A stretch of 64,000 bases of DNA, taken from the NCBI RefSeq assembly GCF_014651035.1, contig NZ_BMWC01000016.1, positions 62,001 through 126,000 of the forward strand. Reading direction: 5' to 3'. This stretch comes from Streptomyces lomondensis (lineage in GTDB: Bacteria; Actinomycetota; Actinomycetes; Streptomycetales; Streptomycetaceae). Under the pieces are notes generated by a model that was not told the origin of the DNA, did no database searches, and worked only from the letters and a program-made list of their open reading frames with translations. Shown here piece by piece: positions 56,551 through 64,000 of the stretch. Each line of letters opens with the position of its first letter. Positions within the stretch are counted from its first letter, which is position 1. The position numbers were made by a program, and so were the translations under genes.

Positions 56551-56577
56551 AACGACCAGTTAGGCCGTGTAGACGGG

Positions 56578-56800
56578 GTGGCCGCCCGTCTGGTCTCGAC
56601 GGCGTCTGATCGACGGCATACGGTTTTGGTCCGGACCGGTGCTCCGTGGCGGGACGTGCCCGTCGAGTACGGGCCGTGGGGCCGGGTCTACGACCTGTGG
56701 GTTCGCGTGCCCCGCATCGGGCCGGGCCGGCCACGCGCTCGACCCGATCGTGTGCGGGCTGACAAGGCGTACGCCTCCCGCAGGAACCGCACCTCGCGGA
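56578..56800 (+). pseudogene. second IS5-like transposase fragment
   Basis: Pieces RTGAPWRDVPVEYGPWGRVYDL and VRADKAYASRRNR, which lie some 130 residues apart in full-length relatives, are joined directly at about 56708. The catalytic centre and the rest of the 3' end are absent. Different from the IS5-type transposase just upstream. Confidence 0.7.
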
Positions 56801-56930
56801 CGATGTTGTGCTCCTGGCAGTCGGGGCACCGCCGGAACACCACCTCGTGGGTGATGCCGGAGGGCCGGCGGAGCTCTACAGCGTCCAGAGCGCGGGCCAC
56901 CTCCGTCCAGCAGGTGGCGTCCGGGCACTG
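56779..56930 (-). pseudogene. fragment of a zinc-ribbon hypothetical protein
   Basis: Minus-strand frame reads ATCWTEVARALDAVELRRP and THEVVFRRCPDCQEHNIVREVRF, a CxxC-containing end common in Streptomyces hypothetical proteins. No start or true end is present. It is wedged between transposase fragments. Confidence 0.5.
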
Positions 56931-57122
56931 CACGAGCGACAGCGCAAGGCACACTCCTCCCGACGTATCCGTGTCGAGCACGGCATCGCCCACCTGAAGA
57001 ACTGGCGGGCGCTGGCCCGTCACCTCGGCCGCCGCGAGCACATGAGCGACATCGTCCGGGCCGTCGCCAGCCTGCTGTCCCACCAGCAGACCGCGGACCT
57101 GATCCCGGCACGGCAGAGTTGA
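56925..57122 (+). pseudogene. C-terminal fragment of a DDE transposase
   Basis: Plus-strand frame reads ERQRKAHSSRRIRVEHGIAHLKNWRALARHLGRREHM (shown in part) and ends ADLIPARQS. This is the RVEHGIAHLKNWR end of DDE_Tnp_4-type transposases; the last catalytic Glu is in VEHG. The upstream four fifths of the gene are gone. Confidence 0.75.
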
Positions 57123-57221
57123 ACACTCAGCCTTGCAGAGGCCCTCGACGTCTCACCCACAACCACGCACGAGCTCGTTAGTCGCGGCCTTCACCACCCC
57201 GCTCGTCTCCACCGAACCGCT

Positions 57222-57437
57222 GCAAGGCACGAAGCGGAATGGCAGACCAAGGTCACCCCGGAGAGCCAGACACGCAGAGAGTTCTGCTGGTTCACCGACT
57301 TCGACGGCGAGCGGCGCCTCTTCGAGCTGCACGCCCGCTTCACGCCGGGCATGGGCCGCATCCACTTCCGCCTGGTCCCGGAGGAACGGGCGATCCGGCT
57401 CGCGCACATCGGCAGCAAGATCCGCCCGGATCTCTGA
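57222..57437 (+). pseudogene. C-terminal fragment of an unknown conserved protein
   Basis: Open frame without a supported start: EAEWQTKVTPESQTRREFCWF, then FELHARFTPGMGRIHFRL and EERAIRLAHIGSKIRPDL, stop TGA 57435-57437. The pattern looks like a well-conserved C-terminus rather than noise. The last codons and following 12 bases form the left copy of a 31-bp direct repeat. Confidence 0.55.
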
Positions 57438-57449
57438 GCCGTCAGTACA
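57419..57449 (+). repeat. left copy of 31-bp direct repeat
   Basis: Begins GATCCGCCCGGATCTCTGAG and runs to 57449. It matches 62246-62276 at 29 of 31 bases. The core GATCCG-CC-CGGATC is a palindrome. The copies flank the NucA/NucB-SUKH module. Confidence 0.85.
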
Positions 57450-57640
57450 TCCGTGTGATTCAACTTACGTTTGCGTTCGGGATGCGCAGTGCTTTCAACG
57501 ATTCCGACCGCCACCGCCTCGTCATAATCAGGACTGGCTCGAAATCCCCGTGCAGTACGAGTCTCCCCCTTCCTAGGTTCTACACCGTGCGCTTTCGAAC
57601 AGGAGTTCACTTCATACACGGGAAGGACCGGACTCACACC

Positions 57641-60600
57641 GTGCAGACCCAGGCGCAACCGCCCACATCAGGGCACAGAGCCAGACGCAGACGCCTCTCG
57701 CAACTCGCCGTAGCAACCGTGCTGTTACTGACCACCGAAGCTGGCGTCGCCCTCACCGGCCAGGCTGCGGCGGCCCCCGCCCCCGCGGACCCGCCTGCCT
57801 CCGCCGAGGCCATACAGCCGTCCGAGGCCGAGCTGCTCAAGGGCGATATGGCATGGGCAGCCGCCCACGCCAAGGGATCGAAGGCATGGGCGATCCTGGA
57901 GGCGCGGAAGACCGGCAAGAAGGTGGTCGTCACCGACGAGACCACCCCCGACTCGATCACCGTCGCCAACCCCGACGGAACGCTCACCGCCACGATGACG
58001 CCCGGCCCCGAGCGGGTCTGGCGGGGCGGCAAGTGGCGTACCGTCGACGCCACCCTGACGAAGTCCGCCGACGGCTCTGTGCAGGCGAAGGCACACCCCA
58101 ATGGCCTGCGCCTGGCCGGAAAGGGCGGCACCGTCCCCGGTTCGCTCGCCACCGCCAAGAAGGCCGCGGCACGGGACCTGGTAACGCTCGGCTCCGGTGA
58201 AGAGAGCGTGACGCTGCAATGGAAGGGCGGCCTGCCGGAACCCGAACTCGACGGCACCACCGCCCGCTACCCGGGGGCGGTGCCCGGTGCGGACCTGATC
58301 GTCGAGGCCACCCGCACCGGGTTCGAGCAGTTCGTCGAGATCGGCCGGCGACCGGACGGCGCCTACTCCTACACGCTCCCGGTCAAGGCCAAGGGCCTGA
58401 AGGCCAGGGCCAACGACGACGGTTCCGTCGCCTTCTCCGACGCCAGGACGGGCGCGGTGCGGGCCACGATGCCCGCGCCGGTCATGTGGGACGCGACGGT
58501 CGACGAGGCGTCCGGCGAGCACACCCGCAAGGCCCGCGTCGGAATGAAGGTCGTCGACAAGGGCAACGGCCGTATCGATCTGGTCGTCACCCCCAGCGCG
58601 AAGTTCCTCGGCGACCCGAGGACGCGGTACCCAGTCACCGTCGACCCCTCGACCTCGGCTCTGGCGGCCACGTTCGACACCTACGTGCAGCAGGGCGAGA
58701 CCACGGACCTGTCCACCGACACGGAACTGGACTTCGGCAACCCCGGCACCAAGAACGCCGACGGCACGCCCCGCACCGCCCGGTCCTTCATCCACTGGAA
58801 CACCACGCCGATCCAGGATGCGTTGATCGTCGACACGAACCTGGCGCTGTGGAACTTCCACTCCGGCAACACCGACTGCGCCAACCAGTCGTGGACCGTC
58901 TGGGACACCACCGCGGCCGGTACGTCCTCGCGCTGGACCAGCCAGCCCACCTGGAACCAGCAGTACCACTCCTCCACCCAGACCCGCGGCAACCCCGACT
59001 GCACCGGCACCCAGCCCGACGGCTGGATCAACGCCGACGTCGACGCCCTCGTGCAGACCTGGGCCTCGGCCAAAGCCACCCGCGGCTACATGGGTCTGCG
59101 CGCCGCCAACGACGACACCCGTGGCTGGAAGCGCGTCAACTCCGGGAACAGCACGGCCAATCAACCGAAGCTGACCGTGACCTACAACTACCGGCCCTCC
59201 GACGGCGCCGACCGTCAGGCCGGCGCGCCGTTCAGGTCGTACGCGGGCGTGTGGGCAGTCAACACCACCACGCCCACGCTGCGGGACACCTTCACCGACG
59301 CCGACGGCGACACCGTCAACGGCACCTTCCAGGTCTACGACGCCGCCACCAACACCCCCATCACCACGCCAACCGGTGAGGGCCTGCTGGTCTCGGACTT
59401 CGTCGCGTCCGGGAAGCCGGCCAGTGTCACCGTCCCGGCCGGGCAGCTCCAGGACGGCAAGACCTACAAGTTCCGGACCAACTCCTACGACGGCACCCAC
59501 TACAACCTGAACTGGTCTCCCTGGACGCAGTTCGTGGTGGACACCACCGCCCCCGTGGAGCCGAAGCAGATCGTCTCCTCGACCTACCCGGAGAACTGGG
59601 GCGGCGGCGGGGCCGGAATCGAGGGCCGCTTCGACGTCACGACCGGCGACGCGTCTCCCTACGAGGTCCAGTACCGCTTCGACCCGTACGAGGACGACGC
59701 CGACAACTACGGCTGGGCAGCTGTCCGTACCACCACGGCGACGACCCGGGCCCCAGCACCCGAAGCCTCCTACACCGCGACCCCGGCCGCCGACGGCAAC
59801 CACGTGACGCAGACGCGCACCGTGGACCGGGCGGGCAACGTGGGCCCGATCAAGGACTACGGGTTCACCGCCGGGAACCGGAACTACAACCGCGCCCAGA
59901 AGATCGACATCAAGCTGCCGCAGCCGGATCTGACCTCCGACGTCGCGGCGTACCTCAACGAGCCGCAGCGCATCGCCGACTGGAAGCAGGGCAGCGCCTC
60001 GCGCACCCTGCGCAAGGGCCATGAGACGGTCACCATCAAGGCCAAGGACAAGCGGTCGCTGGCGGGAACCCGCAAGGCCGCCAAGGAACTGGCCCAGCAG
60101 CGCAAGCTGCGCGCCCCGTCCTACCCCGATCCGATCGTCACCGGATCCTGGTGCCAGCCCTCGCTGTTCGGGGAGGCCCAGAAGTCGCTGATCACCCGCA
60201 ACGAGGCCTGCGTCTTCTACGACCTGAACTACACGAAGGAGTACTACCTCAACGGCGTCAAGACCGAGGAGCGCCACGCACGGTTCGAGATCGCCTTCCA
60301 GGTCAAGACCGACCGGCACGACGGGACGATCAAGACGTGGATTCAGCTGAACCCGGTCTTCAACGACTTCCCCGGGCACGACAGGTCCGTGCTGTTCGGC
60401 GACGGCAACCCCATCGCCCACATGGACTCGATGTGCTTCAGCGGTGCCTGCGAGGGTGCCACTGACAGCAGGGACGTGCGGAACTTCGACTTCTACGGCG
60501 ACCTCAGCTGGAAGGGCGGCGGCAACGCCACCCCGGTCGACTCCCACATGGCCACCGGTACCGCCTCGCACAAGTGGGACGGCTCCACCGACGGCGTGGG

Positions 60601-61468
60601 CCCCTCCGACGCCGGCCTGTCCAGGAAGCTGCCGGTCTGGTTCATCTTCAACCCGGAGAGCGAATACGTCCCGGTCGAGGGCAAGGACGACGAGATCGAC
60701 GGGGGCAGTGCGCGCTCACCCGGCATCGATGTGCGGTGCGACAAGGTCGATTCCTACGGCGTGCCGGGATGTGTGCTGACGCAGTACGTCCCCAAGTACC
60801 AGATGGACGCCGCCCGTTACCCGGCTGCCGCGGCTCACCTGTGGATGGTGCAGAACAAGTCCGCGGTCAAAAACCTGGGGACCGTCGGCAAGCCGCTGCA
60901 CTACCGACCCGACGCGGACAACGGCCGGGTGAACTCCACCTGGACGAAGAAGAAGATCCGAAACCGCGTCTGCGGCTACTACGGCGGCACCAGGGCCGAC
61001 GGGTACGTTCCGACCAAGGGGTTCGTGGCGCATCCGAAGACGTTCCTGCATCCGGAGTTCCGCCCGCAGGTCCCCCTGCCCAATCCGGACAAGGTGAACT
61101 GCGACGAGGTTCCGTTCGCCTCGACGTACGAGACCGTCGGCCTGCCCGCTACCGCCGGCGGGTTGAACCCGGCCGGCACGGCCGGCGGCGGCGAGTGCAT
61201 CCAGACCGTGGCGGCGAAGGCCGACGACGGCAGTGAGCACCTCCTGGACGACACGCGCTACGACGCGCCGACATTCAGCGAGAAGTGCGGCCGTTCCTCG
61301 ATGTCGGGGTACGTCAACCAGGGTGCGATGAACAAGTACGGCAATGAGTTCCTGGCGCAAATGCGGGTCATCGACGGCGACGCGTTCGCCATCGACCCGG
61401 GCGTTTCGTGGTTCAAGGGCTGCAACACCGGTGCGGCGACGCTCGTCTGCGAGATGAAGAAGCCGTAG
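57641..61468 (+). CDS. large secreted protein with DNRLRE-like stalk and NucA/NucB nuclease domain
   Basis: 1275 residues from GTG 57641 (an earlier GTG at 57587 is in frame; ribosome sites are weak for both). Signal: RRRRLSQLAVATVLLLTTEAGVAL, then Ala/Pro-rich mature start. Middle (about 100-580): beta-rich modules with DTYVQQGETTDLSTDTELDFGN and the long WDTT/DNRLRE-type strand region. A fibronectin-like unit follows. The end carries NucA/NucB marks: GCVLTQYVPKY, RYPAAAAHLWMVQN, NCDEVPFASTYE and RVIDGDAFAIDPGVSW. It is probably an exported DNase; as a toxin it would attack competitor DNA. Lies next to a SUKH protein. Confidence 0.85.
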   Translation: MQTQAQPPTSGHRARRRRLSQLAVATVLLLTTEAGVALTGQAAAAPAPADPPASAEAIQPSEAELLKGDMAWAAAHAKGSKAWAILEARKTGKKVVVTDETTPDSITVANPDGTLTATMTPGPERVWRGGKWRTVDATLTKSADGSVQAKAHPNGLRLAGKGGTVPGSLATAKKAAARDLVTLGSGEESVTLQWKGGLPEPELDGTTARYPGAVPGADLIVEATRTGFEQFVEIGRRPDGAYSYTLPVKAKGLKARANDDGSVAFSDARTGAVRATMPAPVMWDATVDEASGEHTRKARVGMKVVDKGNGRIDLVVTPSAKFLGDPRTRYPVTVDPSTSALAATFDTYVQQGETTDLSTDTELDFGNPGTKNADGTPRTARSFIHWNTTPIQDALIVDTNLALWNFHSGNTDCANQSWTVWDTTAAGTSSRWTSQPTWNQQYHSSTQTRGNPDCTGTQPDGWINADVDALVQTWASAKATRGYMGLRAANDDTRGWKRVNSGNSTANQPKLTVTYNYRPSDGADRQAGAPFRSYAGVWAVNTTTPTLRDTFTDADGDTVNGTFQVYDAATNTPITTPTGEGLLVSDFVASGKPASVTVPAGQLQDGKTYKFRTNSYDGTHYNLNWSPWTQFVVDTTAPVEPKQIVSSTYPENWGGGGAGIEGRFDVTTGDASPYEVQYRFDPYEDDADNYGWAAVRTTTATTRAPAPEASYTATPAADGNHVTQTRTVDRAGNVGPIKDYGFTAGNRNYNRAQKIDIKLPQPDLTSDVAAYLNEPQRIADWKQGSASRTLRKGHETVTIKAKDKRSLAGTRKAAKELAQQRKLRAPSYPDPIVTGSWCQPSLFGEAQKSLITRNEACVFYDLNYTKEYYLNGVKTEERHARFEIAFQVKTDRHDGTIKTWIQLNPVFNDFPGHDRSVLFGDGNPIAHMDSMCFSGACEGATDSRDVRNFDFYGDLSWKGGGNATPVDSHMATGTASHKWDGSTDGVGPSDAGLSRKLPVWFIFNPESEYVPVEGKDDEIDGGSARSPGIDVRCDKVDSYGVPGCVLTQYVPKYQMDAARYPAAAAHLWMVQNKSAVKNLGTVGKPLHYRPDADNGRVNSTWTKKKIRNRVCGYYGGTRADGYVPTKGFVAHPKTFLHPEFRPQVPLPNPDKVNCDEVPFASTYETVGLPATAGGLNPAGTAGGGECIQTVAAKADDGSEHLLDDTRYDAPTFSEKCGRSSMSGYVNQGAMNKYGNEFLAQMRVIDGDAFAIDPGVSWFKGCNTGAATLVCEMKKP

Positions 61469-61524
61469 CCACCGCACGCCTGCCCGGGGCCCGTCAGCCA
61501 GGCGGGTCCCGGGCAGCGACGCGC

Positions 61525-62169
61525 TCAGTGGACGGGGTGCCAGTGCTCCAACGCATCGTCCAGCAGAGGAGCCTCGGGGTCGTCCCAGATCAGACAGCCC
61601 CACACCAGGCCGGGCACATCGGGGCCCATGGCGTCGGCCGGCCCCTCGATGAGCGTGCGGTGAACGGCCTCGAGATAGGCGGCGATCGACGGATACTCGG
61701 GCTTGTCGCACGCGAGATTGTCCGGCAGCGACCAGGAGCCGACGCCGTCCTCGCCCACGTAGAGCCCCGACTCGGGTCCTGCCTCGTCGCCGGTCAGCCA
61801 AGGCACCACCGCGGAGCCCCACATATCGCCGCGCCCGACCTCCGGCAGCCGCGGCCGGAGCGCATCCTCCGGACCGAGCAGAACCCCGCCCGGCAGGAAC
61901 GCCCCCGAACCGACCTCGCCGGCTTCCTCATTGGCCTCGATGTACTGGTGCTCCACACCGCCGCACAGCCGCCACAGCGCCGCCAATTCCGTGGGCAGCC
62001 CGAAGCCGACGGCATGCCTCAGGCGGGAGTCGGCCGCGGCGATCTGCTCCTCCGTCGCAGGAGCAAGGAGAGAAGCGTGGGAGACGGGCGCATGCTTGGC
62101 GAGCCAGCCGGTCACCTTCCGCCAGGCAGCCGCGACCCGATCGACCTCACTGGTGTGTTGAACAGACAT
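61525..62169 (-). CDS. SUKH-superfamily (SMI1/KNR4) protein, candidate immunity protein
   Basis: 214 residues from ATG 62169. SMI1/KNR4 pattern: RVAAAWRKVTGWLAKHAP, PATEEQIAAADSRLRHAVGFGLPTELAALWRLCGGV (helix and W-x-x-x-G), then SAVVPWLTGDEAG, SGLYVGEDGVGSW and the helix SIAAYLEAVHRTL. SUKH proteins are known immunity partners of secreted nuclease toxins. It is convergent with the NucA/NucB gene, 56 bases apart, inside the same direct repeats. Most immunity genes follow their toxin on one strand, so the opposite orientation is unusual and the pairing is inferred. Confidence 0.85.
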   Translation of the reverse strand: MSVQHTSEVDRVAAAWRKVTGWLAKHAPVSHASLLAPATEEQIAAADSRLRHAVGFGLPTELAALWRLCGGVEHQYIEANEEAGEVGSGAFLPGGVLLGPEDALRPRLPEVGRGDMWGSAVVPWLTGDEAGPESGLYVGEDGVGSWSLPDNLACDKPEYPSIAAYLEAVHRTLIEGPADAMGPDVPGLVWGCLIWDDPEAPLLDDALEHWHPVH

Positions 62170-62245
62170 TCGGCCACCGTAGCCGCCGCATGCCCAACTC
62201 ACCACGACCGAGGCGAGTTCGTCGGCGGCGGAACGGCCGAGCCAT

Positions 62246-62276
62246 GATCCGCCCGGATCTCTGAGCTGTCCGTACA
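62246..62276 (+). repeat. right copy of 31-bp direct repeat
   Basis: GATCCGCCCGGATCTCTGAG and 11 further bases, 29 of 31 identical to 57419-57449. Upstream sequences of the copies differ. Reads IRPDL-stop in the same frame as the left copy, without the rest of that protein. Confidence 0.85.
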
Positions 62277-62289
62277 GAGTTCCCTGCCC

Positions 62290-62490
62290 GTCCGGCATAC
62301 GCGCCTTCTTGGCCTACGCCGGCCTCCAGCTCGTCCACACCCTTGCGGACCGTCGTCTCGCTTACCTGGGCCGCCCGCGCGACCGCCCCGATACCGCCGT
62401 GTCCCAGGAGCCGTGCCTCGGCCCCCATCAGCAGCCGCCGCTGACGCTCGTCCAGATGCGGGTTTGCGGTCGCCTTACCCGTGGCGACGG
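62290..62490 (-). pseudogene. ISAzo13-type transposase N-terminal fragment
   Basis: Minus-strand frame reads ATANPHLDERQRRLLMGAEARLLGHGG and AVARAAQVSETTVRKGVDELEAG, the start and helix-turn-helix of ISAzo13-family transposases. The sequence stops resembling the family after about 65 residues and the catalytic domain is absent. Confidence 0.75.
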
Positions 62491-62551
62491 GATCAGGCCA
62501 GGCTGTACGCCGGATCTGGAATGTGCGAGATGGACGGCCCACAATGGCCGG

Positions 62552-63739
62552 ATGACGTCGGCATCGAGGATGCGGTGCTGGGAACGATGGGGTACGGGCG
62601 GAGCCGTGATCCTCAAGCGGCCCTTGGCCTCGTCCGCCGTCACGCGCCTGGCCAAAGAGTTGCACCGGGACAAGCCCTCTCCAGCTGCGGCCGCGCTTGT
62701 CCGGATCGCGGCGAGCTCGGTACAACCGGCCGCCAGCAGGGCTTTCGAAGCGTTGGCCGAGGCATGCGAAGACCCTCAAGCGGCGGGCGATGTGATCTAC
62801 CAGTGCTTGTTGCAGTGCGGCGGCAGACAGGACGAAGACGACAGGACATGGTCATCGGTCGTCGCGCCCCTGCTGTTAGGGGGATCACCTCCTCGACTCG
62901 TTCGGTTCCTCGACCATGATCCGGTCGCGGGCCAGCCGTGGACTCGGCCGGAGGGCATCGTCGATCAATTGATGATGTGCGTTTCCTTCGACTCGCCCCG
63001 TCGCCCTGCCTTGGAGCGGTTCCTGTCCACCACGGATCAGCCGTTGGTCCTGGCCAAGCTGGTGGCGGAGTGGAGTGACGACACCTTTCTGCCCGGCCGG
63101 ATCGTGACCGATACGGCTGTCGCGAATCCGCACCTCGACCCGTCGGACTGGGGCAGGAACGTGCTGTTGGCCGTAGCGAAGGACCGCCTGGACCTGCTCG
63201 ATTTCACCCAGGCGGGCACTGTGGAAGCCGTGGTCCGCGGTACTCAGATGTCCAGGGCCGATCTGGCTGACAAGTACAGGCGCGTGTTGCGTGCGCTGCC
63301 TCCAGGCGTTGCGCGGGAGCGCCTGTGCGAAATCGCCCTCCTTCGGACCCGTGAAGCCGAGGAGGCCATCGCGGCCGCTATCGAGGCGGGGTTTGCGCCT
63401 GAGCGGCAACGGGATCGTGTGGTCTTCTTCTACCTCACCCAGCAGTGGGACCGTTACAAGGCGGTCGACCCCGATGGAGAGCTGCTCTACGCCGCCTACC
63501 TCGCAGTTCATCACTCCGCTGATCTCAGGGACCACGGCCTGACCTGGAGCATCATCAACGTAGCCCGCCGCAGCGGGCGACCCGATCCTGCCGTTCGATA
63601 CCTGGAGGAGAATCCGGTGTCCAAGAGCAGGGAATCGGGCAGGGGGCGCGGGCCGACCGGCGGATACAGCAGCGACTACGGCAGCGGTGGCGACTATGGC
63701 GGCAGCGCCGGTTGGACCGGCGGCAGCTTCCACACGTAA
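62552..63739 (+). CDS. unknown helical-repeat protein with Gly/Tyr/Ser-rich tail
   Basis: 395 residues from ATG 62552; GTG 62606 is an equally possible start. Not recognised. From about residue 25 to 350 it is built of short amphipathic helices (RLAKELHRDKPSPAAAALVRIAASS, RLCEIALLRTREAEEAIAAAIEAG) like HEAT or similar repeats. The last 40 residues are low-complexity (RGRGPTGGYSSDYGSGGDYGGSAG). GC is lower than in the core genes, suggesting transfer. Function unknown; repeat proteins beside toxin modules are sometimes partners, without proof here. Confidence 0.65.
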   Translation: MTSASRMRCWERWGTGGAVILKRPLASSAVTRLAKELHRDKPSPAAAALVRIAASSVQPAASRAFEALAEACEDPQAAGDVIYQCLLQCGGRQDEDDRTWSSVVAPLLLGGSPPRLVRFLDHDPVAGQPWTRPEGIVDQLMMCVSFDSPRRPALERFLSTTDQPLVLAKLVAEWSDDTFLPGRIVTDTAVANPHLDPSDWGRNVLLAVAKDRLDLLDFTQAGTVEAVVRGTQMSRADLADKYRRVLRALPPGVARERLCEIALLRTREAEEAIAAAIEAGFAPERQRDRVVFFYLTQQWDRYKAVDPDGELLYAAYLAVHHSADLRDHGLTWSIINVARRSGRPDPAVRYLEENPVSKSRESGRGRGPTGGYSSDYGSGGDYGGSAGWTGGSFHT

Positions 63740-63776
63740 GTGCATGAGCCTGTAGCCCACATGGAGCTGAACGTAC

Positions 63777-64000
63777 TCATCGAGTAGAAGTCGTGCTGCC
63801 CGTTCGCTTCACGGAAAATTGCTCAAGGCCGAACTGAGGCTCTTCAGCCCTTTCCGTGAAGCCTGTCAACTGGCGAGGAGAACACGGCGCTTGAGGAGAT
63901 CGAACCCGGCACTGCCGTAGTGCCGGCGCTTGAGTATCTTGGATCCGGTTCACGTGTCCCTCGACGGCGCCGGAGCTCCAGGGCACGGTGAGGCCGAGGG
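63777..64000 (-). pseudogene. ISL3-family transposase 3' end, frameshifted, cut by window edge
   Basis: Minus strand reads LGLTVPWSSGAVEGHVNRI, the ISL3 end motif, then a one-base shift at about 63937 moves the natural end KILKRRHYGSAGFDLLKRRVLLAS to another frame. The 5' part lies beyond the window. Confidence 0.75.
63807..63861. repeat. inverted repeat at the transposase end
   Basis: CTTCACGGAAA (63807-63817) and TTTCCGTGAAG (63851-63861) are perfect 11-base inverted copies around 33 bases. They lie just downstream of the ISL3-type transposase end and may be part of the IS terminus or a hairpin. Confidence 0.5.

Larger units (their letters stand above)
55475..56559 (+). mobile_element. IS5-family-like element with intact ends and target duplication
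   Basis: Terminal repeats CTGATCGTTTCAGAAT (55475-55490) and, inverted, CTGGTCGTTTCAGAAT (56544-56559) agree at 15 of 16 bases. They are flanked by TTA on both sides (55472-55474 and 56560-56562), a 3-bp duplication as in the IS1031 subgroup of IS5 (TNA targets). Inside are a broken transposase (plus strand) and an intact unrelated gene (minus strand). Unable to move by itself; a related transposase elsewhere could act on the ends. Confidence 0.8.

Noticed and set aside
57133-57640. Upstream extension of the NucA/NucB gene to 57239
   Set aside because: The extension reads in a shadow frame of the fragment at 57222-57437 and lacks a signal peptide; the signal begins after GTG 57641.

Overview
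The window is high-GC DNA with GTG/ATG starts, purine-rich ribosome binding sites and frequent 4-base stop/start overlaps. Together with the gene families (iron-box siderophore uptake, tandem LuxR regulators, a full Mce operon, secreted trypsin) this points to a Streptomyces chromosome. Very long antisense ORFs are a side effect of the third-position GC bias and were left out.

Layout. 0-2.3 kb: a cut hydrolase, a GtrA-like membrane protein and a decayed Gfo/Idh/MocA oxidoreductase. 2.3-10.9 kb: an iron locus, with an iron box, a siderophore ABC importer (ATPase, lipoprotein, fused double permease), a thioredoxin-like [2Fe-2S] protein, a PduX-like GHMP kinase and two divergent IucA/IucC (NIS) synthetases. 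10.9-14.1 kb: HxlR regulator, alanine-type aminotransferase, an unknown protein and a hot-dog thioesterase. 14.0-19.8 kb, minus strand: urate/purine catabolism (permease, 8-oxoguanine deaminase, uricase, HIU hydrolase, OHCU decarboxylase) plus a YheO-type HTH protein and a thiamine-binding-like protein. 19.9-33.4 kb: lytic transglycosylase, a sigma factor with a C-terminal membrane anchor, then a complete Mce lipid-import operon (ATPase, two YrbE permeases, MceA-F, two Mce-associated proteins) closed by a strong terminator. 33.5-40.2 kb: the glyoxylate arm (hyi, glxR, catalase, gcl). 40.2-52.9 kb: Mrr-like protein, two GNATs, two acyl-CoA synthetases with a GAF-LuxR regulator, a large ATP-binding LuxR (LAL) regulator, secreted trypsin, AlkZ-like protein and CorA. 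52.9-57.4 kb: a graveyard of integrase, excisionase and transposase fragments, including one IS5-like element whose ends and target duplication are still visible. 57.4-62.3 kb: a secreted 1275-residue protein with a NucA/NucB nuclease tail and a convergent SUKH (SMI1/KNR4) protein, bracketed by a 31-bp direct repeat. 62.3-64 kb: more transposase fragments and an unknown protein with a Gly/Tyr-rich tail.

How it works together. Urate is oxidised by uricase (releasing hydrogen peroxide), HIU hydrolase and OHCU decarboxylase to allantoin. The allantoin-to-glyoxylate steps are not in the window, but the glyoxylate salvage genes gcl, hyi and glxR are, with a catalase beside them. Two regulatory signatures join these arms. 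The uricase operon and the catalase share an identical 18-bp promoter element containing a palindrome. The gcl and hyi promoters share a tandem pair of palindromes spaced exactly 21 bp apart.

Most noteworthy for follow-up: these two operator systems, the NucA/NucB-SUKH module between direct repeats, and the pairing of a threonine-kinase-like GHMP enzyme with NIS siderophore synthetases. Database names such as CdtABC are from memory of family resemblance and were not checked by search.
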